64,000 nt of DNA from Paenibacillus xylanexedens (GTDB lineage Bacteria; Bacillota; Bacilli; Paenibacillales; Paenibacillaceae): the NCBI RefSeq assembly GCF_001908275.1, contig NZ_CP018620.1, positions 1,736,001-1,800,000 of the forward strand, in the 5' to 3' direction. Positions 17,401 to 26,700 of the stretch are shown piece by piece. Position numbers and translations under genes: made by a program. How positions within the stretch are numbered: position 1 is the first letter of the stretch; each line of letters begins with the position of its first letter. Below the pieces are notes generated by a model. That model saw only the letters and a program-made list of their open reading frames with translations, did no database searches and had not been told where the DNA came from.

Positions 17401-17547
17401 GTCTTGTTCAGGGTTCCAGGCCGAGAGGTCCAGAACACCTTGACGGGCATGAAGCGCAGCAGATTGTGGTTCTCTGATCGTTGACAGCAGCAGTACGGTA
17501 ATAGCGAGTACAACAGTCAGGACAACGCCTGAAATTTTTAATAACAC
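14416..17547 (-). CDS. Hybrid sensor histidine kinase with 7TMR-DISM input and two kinase cores
   Basis: A 1043-residue membrane sensor. In order it has an N-terminal helix, an extracytoplasmic jelly-roll (about 38-190, LDGEWEFYWERLL), seven helices (about 210-415), HisKA with SHELKTPLNAI (His near 449) and an ATPase domain with GGTGLGLSI. A receiver follows (Asp near 753 in VIADIMMP), then a second LytS-type kinase core with SQMNPHFLYNALN (His near 844) and another ATPase domain. The GTG start at 17547 follows AAGGAGC. Two kinase types in one chain allow an internal relay. It is probably the partner of the overlapping SARP regulator. Confidence 0.9.
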   Translation of the reverse strand: MLLKISGVVLTVVLAITVLLLSTIREPQSAALHARQGVLDLSAWNPEQDERIKLDGEWEFYWERLLPDESATSNQAGPTKAPDTYATVPGSWNRLKVDGERLPTHGFATYRLVLRNAPVEGTLAIKKMNIRFASEIYINGNKLLEDGHAVAKSAGYRPGNSPQIGFFPYHGGDIEILIRVANYDYTDSGIPGPLFFGEQAAMLKKHQFNTAIEFGTLAVLGTISIIFLISYLGSALYRNRDDSLLLIGLICLLYALYNGMISERVLSMAGTEISFSTLYKLKDFCSVACLGLLTFYFYRFKTGILSGMLTTVILIIFGAYLCMVALLPISIYGLAAPYVVVMYTLLLIWLLYQCAKQFLTSEKGERLSTFLWYAALLSIMLYCLDINLFSISLKENMNIGQASIVLFSILMLFLAVLRFFEAYRTVRTLKDQLLLLDKVKDDFLSNTSHELKTPLNAIVNISESLLKGAEGPLTDEQAHNLAIVTGSGRRLTYLVDELLDYSKMKHGDIPLHRSSTDLYSFVESVMRMHSFLLGTKKVELINRIPAHFPPIYADGNRLIQILHNLIGNAVKFTERGTVSIQAAVVQGKAEIRIVDTGRGIGTDKLEHIFLPFEQEADTGPVVAGGTGLGLSITRKLVELHGGTIHAESAPGLGATFILTFPLAENKGEKRSNVMPLTIAPTGPGNRLLRFEEPTIVQGNKDEWIIVVDDDSANLQTIVNLLKLEGYSYAVTSRSPSVLELLDKLPAVHLVIADIMMPDMSGYELLERIRERFSPSELPVLMLTASNKANQLKLALEKGANDFVSKPFESEELLARIGGLTRMKTSVQAARDAEISFLRSQMNPHFLYNALNAIAELCVDAPNRAEQLILQLSSYLRRSVHFKHLDSKTSLMNELEMIEAYVAIEQARFGQRLEVIIDVDADVNRNMDIPPLTLQPLIENAIRHGLMSSIRGGRVMLSIRNLNDTETRFTIEDNGIGITKQRMDEIRQSTDGSNGVGLWNISSRLNLLYGRHLQMESLDGEGTRITFDLPNQRLSTDGNGGYET

Positions 17548-17670
17548 GAAATGCTGCTCCTTTAGAGATTGTTCAATCCTTCGGTAGCTTCGGACAAAAT
17601 CTCTTGTATTCTATCGGCATTGTAGCGAATATCTCTGGGGGGCGCAATCACATTTCGACAAAATATTTTC

Positions 17671-17704
17671 TGTTTATTGCTTGTTTATTGTGATCCATTA
17701 TAAT
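17671..17704 (+). promoter_or_regulatory. Surface-operon promoter with SARP-like direct repeat
   Basis: TGTTTATTG occurs at 17671-17679 and again at 17682-17690, exactly 11 bp apart. The second copy ends 8 bp before TATAAT (17699-17704), and no good -35 is present apart from the repeats. This geometry matches activator sites of Streptomyces SARP proteins. The facing gene pair encodes a SARP-type regulator. Confidence 0.65.
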
Positions 17705-17790
17705 GCGGAAGCAAGATATGTCGAACGGACGCAGAAAAAGCATCGAAAGACCTATCTTTGCGTGACTATGGGCTGATGGAGTTGAGAGAA

Positions 17791-18501
17791 ATGAAGAGGA
17801 GCATCACATCATGGCGTTTGCGGCGTCAGATGATTGGCTTGCTGGCTGTACTAATTGCTGTGGCATGTCTGAATGGATATACAGGTGTATCCGTTGCCAG
17901 AGCCGCTGGAACCGGACAAGTGGCCGTATCGGGAGCTGAAAAAGTGTATCAGTCCGCGGCGCAAGCTGTCTTTTACTTGAAGGCGTATCGCAAGGACGGA
18001 ACGCTCAAAACGGTAGGTACCGGTTTTCTGATCGGTAATGGTAGAGCACTTACAGCAGCCCATGTTGTGAAGGACGGGGTTTCTTTCGAGGCGGTATTTG
18101 AGGATGGTTCCATTGAAAAGATAACGGTTCTGAGCGCTGACACGGAAACCGATGTGGCTATGCTGTCTGTGCAGAATAGCAAAAAACGTCCGGTACTTAC
18201 CCTATCAGCGGACAAGCAGCCTGCAAAATATGGGCAACGATCGTTTGCAATCGGATACCCGCTGAAGGATGGCAAGATCATTACGGAGGGCATCGTGAAT
18301 GCACCAACCGCCGAGGTGAACGATGTCGTTCGCATGCTGACTTCCGCGCAGGTGTCTGCGGGCATGTCGGGTGGTCCTTTGTTAAATGAAGAGGGTCGCG
18401 TGATCGGATTAATCTCCGGTTCGTTTCGGACAATGACTGGCATTCATATCTGTGTAACGATCGAAGATATTCGCAAGCTGATGAAGAAGTCGAATACATA
18501 A
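17791..18501 (+). CDS. Secreted trypsin-like serine protease
   Basis: A 236-residue S1-family (HtrA-core-like) protease with an N-terminal signal peptide or anchor (helix about 12-27, ending VARAAG). The catalytic triad is visible: His in LTAAHVV, Asp in TETDVAML and Ser in AGMSGGPL. No PDZ domain follows, unlike DegP/HtrA. ATG 17791 is chosen because GGAG lies 9 bases upstream; in-frame TTG 17758 and ATG 17776 lack good sites. It is the first gene of the surface operon, 22 bases before the next gene, so it may process or control the two giant proteins. Confidence 0.85.
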   Translation: MKRSITSWRLRRQMIGLLAVLIAVACLNGYTGVSVARAAGTGQVAVSGAEKVYQSAAQAVFYLKAYRKDGTLKTVGTGFLIGNGRALTAAHVVKDGVSFEAVFEDGSIEKITVLSADTETDVAMLSVQNSKKRPVLTLSADKQPAKYGQRSFAIGYPLKDGKIITEGIVNAPTAEVNDVVRMLTSAQVSAGMSGGPLLNEEGRVIGLISGSFRTMTGIHICVTIEDIRKLMKKSNT

Positions 18502-18523
18502 CGGGGAAAAAGGGGAATCTCGC

Positions 18524-21500
18524 ATGTTCAAAAAGTTATCAATCTGCCTGCTTGCTGCCTTGCTGACGTTGACGTCTGTGAGCTGGCCACACCTGCCGAC
18601 CGTTTCCGCAGCTGCGGAGTACACGGATATTCTTATTCCGAATGGCGGCGGCAAAATCATCAATCGGGAAGACATGTCTTCCTGGAACAATAACGTGAAG
18701 AAGGACGAAGCGAACAGCTTTGGAATATTTGCTGGCAAGGCACAGGGGGTATCCACTGATTTGAAGAATGTAAAATCATTGGGACCGAGTTACATGACTT
18801 TTGAAAAGGGTTTTGCAATGGATACAAGATTCAGCGGAACGATTAACGTTCAATCCAATCCCGTCTTGAAGCGCCTGGCTGAAAGCGGTGATGCCAAAAT
18901 GCTATTGAAAATCAAACGTCTTACAGGATCCTGGACGATGGCAGCTAGTTTGGATGTTTCCGTTAATGGAGGTTCCAAATATAGGCAGGGTGCAATGCAA
19001 TCAGGGGCCTCCGTAAATTCGTCATGGATTTCATTTGGCGCTAATGATACCATTCAAATTTCAATTACGGGGTTTACGATAGAGAACATCGACGACATTG
19101 AACTCTATTTCGCGGATATCACACCCCCTACATACAACGGCAATACACTGACCCATACCGGGGCAGTACGATTCAATGCCGATCCTGCGGTACAAAAGAA
19201 TGAATTGTTCCTGAAGCAAGGAAGTAACCTTAACCTGGCGCTGAACTTCAGCGAGCCGGTGTTTCCAGATTCTGCAGAGAATGCCGCTGACCGGATTGAT
19301 GGCAAATTCAGCTTCATGCGTACGGAACTGTTCAGTAATCCGGGTGGAGACGGCTTCAATCCGTCCGTTTATTATCTAACGAGCGCAGATAGCGGATACA
19401 GTGACTTTGCGCAGGGTGGACTGGATCGGAACATTCATGCACGCTCCACTTTTAACTTTCGTTATCAGGCTGCGTTAAATGATAGCACAGGTAATATTCC
19501 TATTGATCCGAAGCGTCTGATCGCGCCCTCCGAGGAGGACCGTCCAACATTGCTCGAACGGATGAATGCAGCGGGCTTCATCGATGGTGCGGGTAATCCC
19601 GTTGCAGCTTTTAATGGCATTGGAACAGTTCCTTTTGCTGATAACGCAAACCCGGGCGGTACGTTCCGTACCATTATCGACGCACGCGTACCGCAGTACT
19701 CAGCATCCCGCAACGGCGTACAGCCTGAAGTACTAACGGGACTTGTGCTGAACAAGGGCGACGTTGTTGATTTTACCGTGTATCTTAACGAACAGGTGAT
19801 CAGCGCGTTTACTCCGACCGAGGATACACGACTCAAGTTTACCAACGGCTTGACCGCCGCATATGTTGGTGGCCAGAACACGAATACATGGACGTTCCGT
19901 ATGACAGTGCCAGACGGCAAGAGCATCGAAACGTCATTGCTGGAGACAGCTGCTTTGGAGCATGCCAGCAATCCTGGCGACGGGAAGGCATTGACGGACT
20001 ACGCCGGCAACGTGCTTACTGAGCCAGTCAAGAAGATTGATTGGGCTGGATTGTCGGTGGACAATACGGCACCTGAAGTGAATTTTGTCTATGAGAATCA
20101 GGACGGAGAAATTATTCCTGAAGGACAATACGTAGGAAATGGATCATTCACGATCAATGCATTCGATCCCGACTTGAACGGTCAGACGAGCAAAGGATTG
20201 TTCCGTCCAGGCAGTGGTTCAGGGCTCGTGTATTATGTGCTAAACCAGAGTCCGAATGATCCCTTCGCTGGGCAAAACGACAACTTTGCCGCAGTGAAAC
20301 GGTATTCCCTGACGCAGAAGCAGCCTTCTGAAGAATTGTATACATCTGGTTTCCAGGATGTTGTACTGTCGACTGGACAGAATGGCGTGAAAGTAGAACT
20401 GCCGGATGACGGCACAGGTTTGAACGGGAACTGGTATTTGCATACATGGACTGCCGACATGAGTTGGGACTCGGCTCGTCAACGGATGCAATACGACAAA
20501 GGCAGCAACGAACGTGCAGCTTACCTTGTCCAACATCCGGATGCGACACCTGCTGAGTTGGAGGAATATTATCGCTCAAGCATTCTGCCGAATCTGTCCG
20601 ATTACGGTAACACGACACAGTGGCCTTTGGCCGATTTCAAACAGGATGATTCCAATTGGTCGTACCATGTCGGCCTGTTGAAGATTGATAATGACGATCC
20701 AACCGTAGAAGTTGCGAACATCGTGGACAATAACTCCGACAATGTGAAGATTACGGTTAAGGCAGCTGATCCGACTTCTTCTATTAAAAATAACAAGGTG
20801 CAATACCAATTCGTGGCAAAGGGCAAGAGCCCTGTCGCTTCCGGGTGGCAGGATGCCGAGCTGAACGCACAAGGTGAAGCTGAGATATCGACATTGAATG
20901 ATCCAGCAATCTCCAAAGGTGGACAATACGAGCTGCATGCCAAAGCCGAGGATGTGGCAGGCCATTCAGCTACTGCCGATCCCAAAGCAGTCGATGTGCT
21001 TGTCATCTCAACCAAGTTCAAAGCCTATCCGGGCACTTATGCGATCAATGACGGACCCGACTTCACCGTAGCCGGTGTACCGATCGATACGATTGAATAT
21101 CAATACAGTGAAAGCTCTGAACGTCCTGTGGGCAACAGCAAATGGGTTGCTTTTGAGGATGAACCGAAGGAAACAAAGCTGGGGGATGTTCCCGCCGAGC
21201 GCTACAGCTTCCCTGCCGACAAAACGTTGAACGGGACCTGGTACGCCCACGTACGTATCAAGCAGCAGGATACCGGACGTTATTACTACTATTATCAGGA
21301 GTACAAATTCGACCATTTGCCACCTGTCACGAAATTCGGTTCGCAGGGTTATCTGTATCCGATGCCAGAGCAGACGGTACAGATTGATGTGTCTGACACG
21401 CTGGTGGACTTTAACGGTGTTGCAGCCAAGAACATTCGTTACCAATGGATCAAGGTGGTTGACGGGCAAGACGAGAAGGAACCAGATCCGGAAGGTAAGG

Positions 21501-23710
21501 GCTGGAGTGTGTCGCCTGCGGATCGTGTGATCACTTTGCAGGTAGACAACAAAAAGGACAACGGTAATTACCGTCTATACGTCCATGCCAGCGATAGCTT
21601 GGGTAACAGTAAGCTTTACCACACAAGTGGGCTGTTCTCCGTGTTTTATCTGAGCAGTGAACCACCTGTTGGTAGCGCGCGTTTGATTCGGACAGAAGGT
21701 CCAGGAGATGACGGGTACACTGCCATTATGGAACTGACGGTTGATGTGCCAGCACAGGAAGGGTACTTCTATTCTGTTTCCACCAATGGCGGAGACAATT
21801 GGAGCACTTGGCTTCCTTACACAAACTATGTCGGCGTTCCTGTTGACACGAATAATTCGGGGCAACTCAAGTCACAGGTTCGGGTTAAATTCAAAGGTTA
21901 CTACGACAATATCAGCGATATCGTAACACCTGAGATCGAGCTTCAGGATGCCCCTGCCTATGGGCTTGCTTCATTGGAGCAGATCATGCCGGTTCGCGGA
22001 GGCGAGAAGTTGCAGGATGGTGGGCAGAACGAAGGACAAGAGATCCTGTTCGACCTCGTGGATGGCAAGACCGTGAAACCAACGAACAGCAACCCGGAAA
22101 TACCGGAAACGTTGGAGGCGAACAAACGATTCAAAATATACCGCAACGGAAGTTACTCCTTCACCGTGAAGGATGGCAGCACTACAGCAACCGTGTTCAT
22201 CGTGGTCTCCAACTTCGATGATACGCCGCCAATGGTAAATGTGAAGTATTCCACCATTGCGGCAACGAATGGCACGGTTAAAGTAAGTCTGCAATCGAGT
22301 GAACCGATCCGCATCACCAATCTGCCGACGTCGTCCAAAACGTTCCGCGAGAACGGAGAATTCACGTTTGAGTACGAAGATGCGGTTGGCTTTACAGGCA
22401 GTGTGACAGCAACAGTGAGCAACATCGATACCACGCCGCCGGAAGCAGATATTGTCATGCACTACAACCATCCCGATCTCAAAGCGTTGATCCGTTACGG
22501 TAGTGGTACTGCTGTCGTGGATAGCGCGGGTGATGGGTACAATGCAAATGGAGAATTTACTCATTTCGCAGCACCGACAACAGGTAATGTGATCGCGTCT
22601 AATCTGATCGTGGCGCAAGTGCTGCCGAAACAGGGACAAGTTCAGGATTACCAGGTGGTCTCCAATAGCTCAGGGACGAACCAATCCTCATTGGTCATGA
22701 CTTCAGGCAGTAAAGCACGCTTCTCGCTGGCAGATGCCGCAGGGAATAATGCGAAGCTGGAATCCGAAGCGATTACAACACTCGTTGGATCGATTCCCGC
22801 AGTAGAAGAGATCACGATGGTTCGAGTAGACAACGACGGACAAATCATTGATGACAGCAAGCTGGTGCAGATTGGGGATCAGGCTTACTCCAAAGGCAAA
22901 GTGCGTGTTGGCTTTGTAATGCCATCATCTGTAGTAGAAGGAAATACGATCTATGCCGGAGCAACCCCGGTAGCGAGTTTTAGCGCCGACTACGCCAGCA
23001 ATGGCGAGCATTCGATTTTACTTTCAGACGTACTTGGTAACAAGAAACAGGTTAACTTTACGATTGCGGGTCTCGATAATACGGCACCAACGATCCGTCT
23101 GAACAAAGCTTCCACAACGGTTCTGCAAAACAAACCAGGCTTCGATCTGGTCACCGATCTGGGCGGATACACAGTGAGCGATAATCTCACATCTGCGGAG
23201 CAGATTCAGGTGACGGCTGCGGAATACGTGCTGGAAGGCGGACAATACGTGGAGAAACCACTGAATCTCACGGTGACGGGCAAACACACGATTCGTTACA
23301 CGGCGAAGGATCAGCTCGGCAATGCAGGCTACGCCCTGCAAACGGTATTTGTTCGTTCGACAGATGGCATGTTCGTTACGGCCAATGGCATTCCGTTGTC
23401 GGATACCGAATCCGAAACAGCAATCGTGAATACAGGTACGGTCACGTTCAATGTGAACAACTTCCGCACGATAGAGACTGCTGGGGGAACCAAGCTGGAG
23501 AACGAACTTGGCACGTACGATATTTATTATTTCCCGGGTCTGGTGCGCGAAGGACAGATGAAATATATCGCTACCCGAGTGACCTATAAGGAACTGATCA
23601 GCAAAGACTTCAAGATTACACTGCCCAAAGCAGGATGGTACACCATGATTGTGCAAAATCAGGAGCGCGAACGCGTATACTCCACGCTGCTTGTTAATCG
23701 GGCCAATTAG
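18524..23710 (+). CDS. Giant secreted protein with Ig-like repeats
   Basis: A 1728-residue exported protein with a signal peptide (basic start, hydrophobic core, cleavage near VSAAAEY). The body is beta-rich with several Ig-like or big-domain boundaries of the DNTAPEV, DDTPPMV, DTTPPEA and DNTAPTI type. No catalytic motif, SLH domain or LPXTG sorting signal is seen, so surface retention would need a partner, perhaps the SLH protein that follows 21 bases later. AAGGGGA precedes the ATG. Many long antisense frames in this region reflect codon bias. Function is unknown; adhesion or cell-envelope structure is likely. Confidence 0.8.
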   Translation: MFKKLSICLLAALLTLTSVSWPHLPTVSAAAEYTDILIPNGGGKIINREDMSSWNNNVKKDEANSFGIFAGKAQGVSTDLKNVKSLGPSYMTFEKGFAMDTRFSGTINVQSNPVLKRLAESGDAKMLLKIKRLTGSWTMAASLDVSVNGGSKYRQGAMQSGASVNSSWISFGANDTIQISITGFTIENIDDIELYFADITPPTYNGNTLTHTGAVRFNADPAVQKNELFLKQGSNLNLALNFSEPVFPDSAENAADRIDGKFSFMRTELFSNPGGDGFNPSVYYLTSADSGYSDFAQGGLDRNIHARSTFNFRYQAALNDSTGNIPIDPKRLIAPSEEDRPTLLERMNAAGFIDGAGNPVAAFNGIGTVPFADNANPGGTFRTIIDARVPQYSASRNGVQPEVLTGLVLNKGDVVDFTVYLNEQVISAFTPTEDTRLKFTNGLTAAYVGGQNTNTWTFRMTVPDGKSIETSLLETAALEHASNPGDGKALTDYAGNVLTEPVKKIDWAGLSVDNTAPEVNFVYENQDGEIIPEGQYVGNGSFTINAFDPDLNGQTSKGLFRPGSGSGLVYYVLNQSPNDPFAGQNDNFAAVKRYSLTQKQPSEELYTSGFQDVVLSTGQNGVKVELPDDGTGLNGNWYLHTWTADMSWDSARQRMQYDKGSNERAAYLVQHPDATPAELEEYYRSSILPNLSDYGNTTQWPLADFKQDDSNWSYHVGLLKIDNDDPTVEVANIVDNNSDNVKITVKAADPTSSIKNNKVQYQFVAKGKSPVASGWQDAELNAQGEAEISTLNDPAISKGGQYELHAKAEDVAGHSATADPKAVDVLVISTKFKAYPGTYAINDGPDFTVAGVPIDTIEYQYSESSERPVGNSKWVAFEDEPKETKLGDVPAERYSFPADKTLNGTWYAHVRIKQQDTGRYYYYYQEYKFDHLPPVTKFGSQGYLYPMPEQTVQIDVSDTLVDFNGVAAKNIRYQWIKVVDGQDEKEPDPEGKGWSVSPADRVITLQVDNKKDNGNYRLYVHASDSLGNSKLYHTSGLFSVFYLSSEPPVGSARLIRTEGPGDDGYTAIMELTVDVPAQEGYFYSVSTNGGDNWSTWLPYTNYVGVPVDTNNSGQLKSQVRVKFKGYYDNISDIVTPEIELQDAPAYGLASLEQIMPVRGGEKLQDGGQNEGQEILFDLVDGKTVKPTNSNPEIPETLEANKRFKIYRNGSYSFTVKDGSTTATVFIVVSNFDDTPPMVNVKYSTIAATNGTVKVSLQSSEPIRITNLPTSSKTFRENGEFTFEYEDAVGFTGSVTATVSNIDTTPPEADIVMHYNHPDLKALIRYGSGTAVVDSAGDGYNANGEFTHFAAPTTGNVIASNLIVAQVLPKQGQVQDYQVVSNSSGTNQSSLVMTSGSKARFSLADAAGNNAKLESEAITTLVGSIPAVEEITMVRVDNDGQIIDDSKLVQIGDQAYSKGKVRVGFVMPSSVVEGNTIYAGATPVASFSADYASNGEHSILLSDVLGNKKQVNFTIAGLDNTAPTIRLNKASTTVLQNKPGFDLVTDLGGYTVSDNLTSAEQIQVTAAEYVLEGGQYVEKPLNLTVTGKHTIRYTAKDQLGNAGYALQTVFVRSTDGMFVTANGIPLSDTESETAIVNTGTVTFNVNNFRTIETAGGTKLENELGTYDIYYFPGLVREGQMKYIATRVTYKELISKDFKITLPKAGWYTMIVQNQERERVYSTLLVNRAN

Positions 23711-23731
23711 AGAAACGGAAGGGGTTCACCC

Positions 23732-26700
23732 ATGCGACGGAACAAAATTATTCGGATAATCGCAACGTTGATGGCCATGGTCATGCTGATCAGCGTCTTG
23801 CCACTTCACATCGCGGCAGCGGCCGTTTCCTCAGCGGGAACGACATCCATTAAGAACGGGTTTATCAAGGTAACAGTGGACAATGCAAGTGGACGCTTCA
23901 GCATTCGTACAGAAGACGGTCAGCCAATCCGCAAAAAGGATAACGGCGTGGATATGATCTTTGGTGGAGATAACCCGGAGACGTCGTTCACGACATTCCG
24001 CATCAACGGAACGGATCTGATCTTTGGTAATCCGTATAAAATGGCACCGAACTGGACCTCGGAGGTTACACCTCCAAAGGTCGTTACGGGAAATGACGGT
24101 ACCCAGAGTCTCGTGACCGTATGGACCGTTCAGGGCATTCGTATTAGCCAAGTGATCACTTTGCTTTTGAAGGAAGACAAGGATCAGGGCGGTAATGCGC
24201 GTGTTCAATATGTGGTGGAAAATACGACAAATGCCAAGGTAGAGATCGGGTCACGTGTGTTGCTGGACACGTCGGTCGGTGGCAATGATGGCCCGGCCTT
24301 CCAGATCGGGCAGAATTATTCCGTTCCACTTACGGTGGAGCGCAAACTGGTTCACGAACCAGAGAAGCTCGGTTATGACAAAAACGTGGACGAGCAGGCG
24401 TACAATCTGCATAAGCTGCCACCTTACTGGGTAATGCGGGACAAGCTTGATCTGAGCAATCCGCTGGCGACAAATGTCATTGCCTATGGATTCAACAACT
24501 TGTTCGAGGGCGGTATTAACATCGTTGATGAAATGGTGGTAGGGCATTGGGCCAATCTCGCCGGAACGAAGTGGGAATATGAACCTGACGAGAATCTTGA
24601 TTTTACGCAGGATACAAATGACTACGGTACAGCCGATACGGCCGTGGCTTTCTATTGGGAGCCTGATACGGTTCAAGCTGGCGGCCAGCACTCGTATGAA
24701 CTGGTATACGGCTTGGGGGAGATTGTTTCCCCCGAGAAGGTATTCGATGTTCGTTTCCTGGATCCAACGCAAAAGCTGGAGACGAATGAAGAAGAGACGG
24801 GTTACGTGAATGACGGCGTGTTCGAAGTGAATACGGAGATCGAGAACCTGGAGATGTTCAACACAAACCATAGCCAGATCGATGTTACGTTGACACTAGA
24901 GAAAGGTCTGAGCTTTGTGGATGAGAACGGGAAGGAACTCAATGCAACAAGCCAGAAGCTTACCTTCCGCAAGGATGTTCCGCCGGAACAAGCTGCACAG
25001 GGCATCGAATTCATTCCATATAAACCGGGCGAGGTCGTCGCAGCCAAATGGCGAGTGAAGGGTACAGGCAAAGCCTGGCCTTCAACGCGCCAGTATATGG
25101 TGACGGTGAGCAGTCCGGAGACAGAGAAAAAGCTGGAGACGGTTGCTCAAGAGAGCGAGGGACTTCCGGAATCGGAAATTCGTGCAATCTATGAATCGTC
25201 AAGAGCGGGTTTTATCTTCCTGCCACCGGTTGGCGAATTAAGAGAGACATTGGTTTACGCCATGTCACCGGAGGAAGCGTACAGCAAGGATGAGAAGTAC
25301 ATCACGCTGAACGTGTCGAATATCGCTGCCTACAATGTCGGCAATGAAGCAACGTCTACCGCTGCCAACTTTGACATGTATCTGGTGAACGTGAAGAACG
25401 GGGATCGTTACAAAGTGCCGGTGACCCGATCTGTAACATCCCAGCCGCTTGGAAACGGGTTCGCGGGAGATTTGAAGCTGGTATATCGTGGCGGGGAAAA
25501 GGTGAAGGCGGATGGCACAACGCTTGAAGTGCTGAACGATGCGATCTTGCCACTTGGTGAATATGCCGTGCAAGTGGACTATCGGGACAAGTCAATTCCC
25601 GAGCTGGCCGAAGCGCTGAGCTTCAAGACCGACCAGACTTTTGCCATAACCGAGAACGAAGAGAACCGGGTTCGCAAAGCTGGAGTTCTCGCTGTGTATA
25701 AAACTAAACTGGACCTAAACGCAGGTGCTGGTGAGAAAGCGACGTTTGCGAGCGTGCTGCCGTGGACGTACGGTAACCTGACGGACGCGCAGTTCAAAAC
25801 AAAGCTGGATCAGGATCGGGCGAGACTGACTACTGCCAAGCAGGAAATGGTAGCAGCTTCACGCAAGCTGGACCCTGCTCTCGATGTAGCTGGAGCCATC
25901 GATGCATCGGCTTCGCCGGTATATGCGGTCCAAACGTTCGAAAATGAAGCAGCCTTCGAAACGTTTAAAAAAGGACTTGATGATGATACCGAGCAGGAGG
26001 TTGTTCTGGAAGTGCGCGGTAAGATTGTGCAGTCCGGTACCGGTGCAAACGCCCAATACACGGTTCAATCGGATACAGAACCTGCGATTCTCAACAAGAG
26101 TGTAGCTTACAGCGGGAAAGACCTCACCATTTCAACAGGGAATTTCCCGCTCGCCAAAGATTTGAGAGCAAATACGGACACGCCGTTCTTGCAAACCCTC
26201 TTTGTGGGTGGCGACGGTACCCTAAGTGTGGCGAATAGCGGGTTCGTATTCCATTCCGGCGAATGGACCGTTGATTTCTACAACGGATTCGATAAGTCAC
26301 TCGGAACGGAATCAAAGCTGACGGATGAAGAGCAGGCATGGGAGGAAGGACGCAATCCGGAAGACCCTACCCTGAACGGAACCTTGACTTGGGCTAACGG
26401 TATGCTGGGCGATGCGCTCAATCCATACCGCAATCTGCTTGTCTCCTATGTGTACTTTAATAAACACACGTTGTTTTCAACACCTACCTTCTCGCTGAAT
26501 GGCTTTGGGTTGAAACTCAATGACTTTGTGCTGCGGCAGGATGGTGTGTCCTTCGGTGGTGCAATGAAGATGTTTATTGTAAATGGGGAAGTAAGCAACG
26601 TTATGTTCAACCAATCGGGATTCGTGGGCATCGATTCCTCACTGGCGTTTGAATTGGATAATAGAATCGGTTTGTTCAAACCGGACTCCGAGGACAGTGT

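Noticed and set aside
18850..23656. Many antisense open frames of up to 222 codons opposite the 1728-residue protein
   Set aside because: They lack ribosome binding sites, have odd Cys/His/Arg-rich compositions and arise from the codon bias of the real gene.
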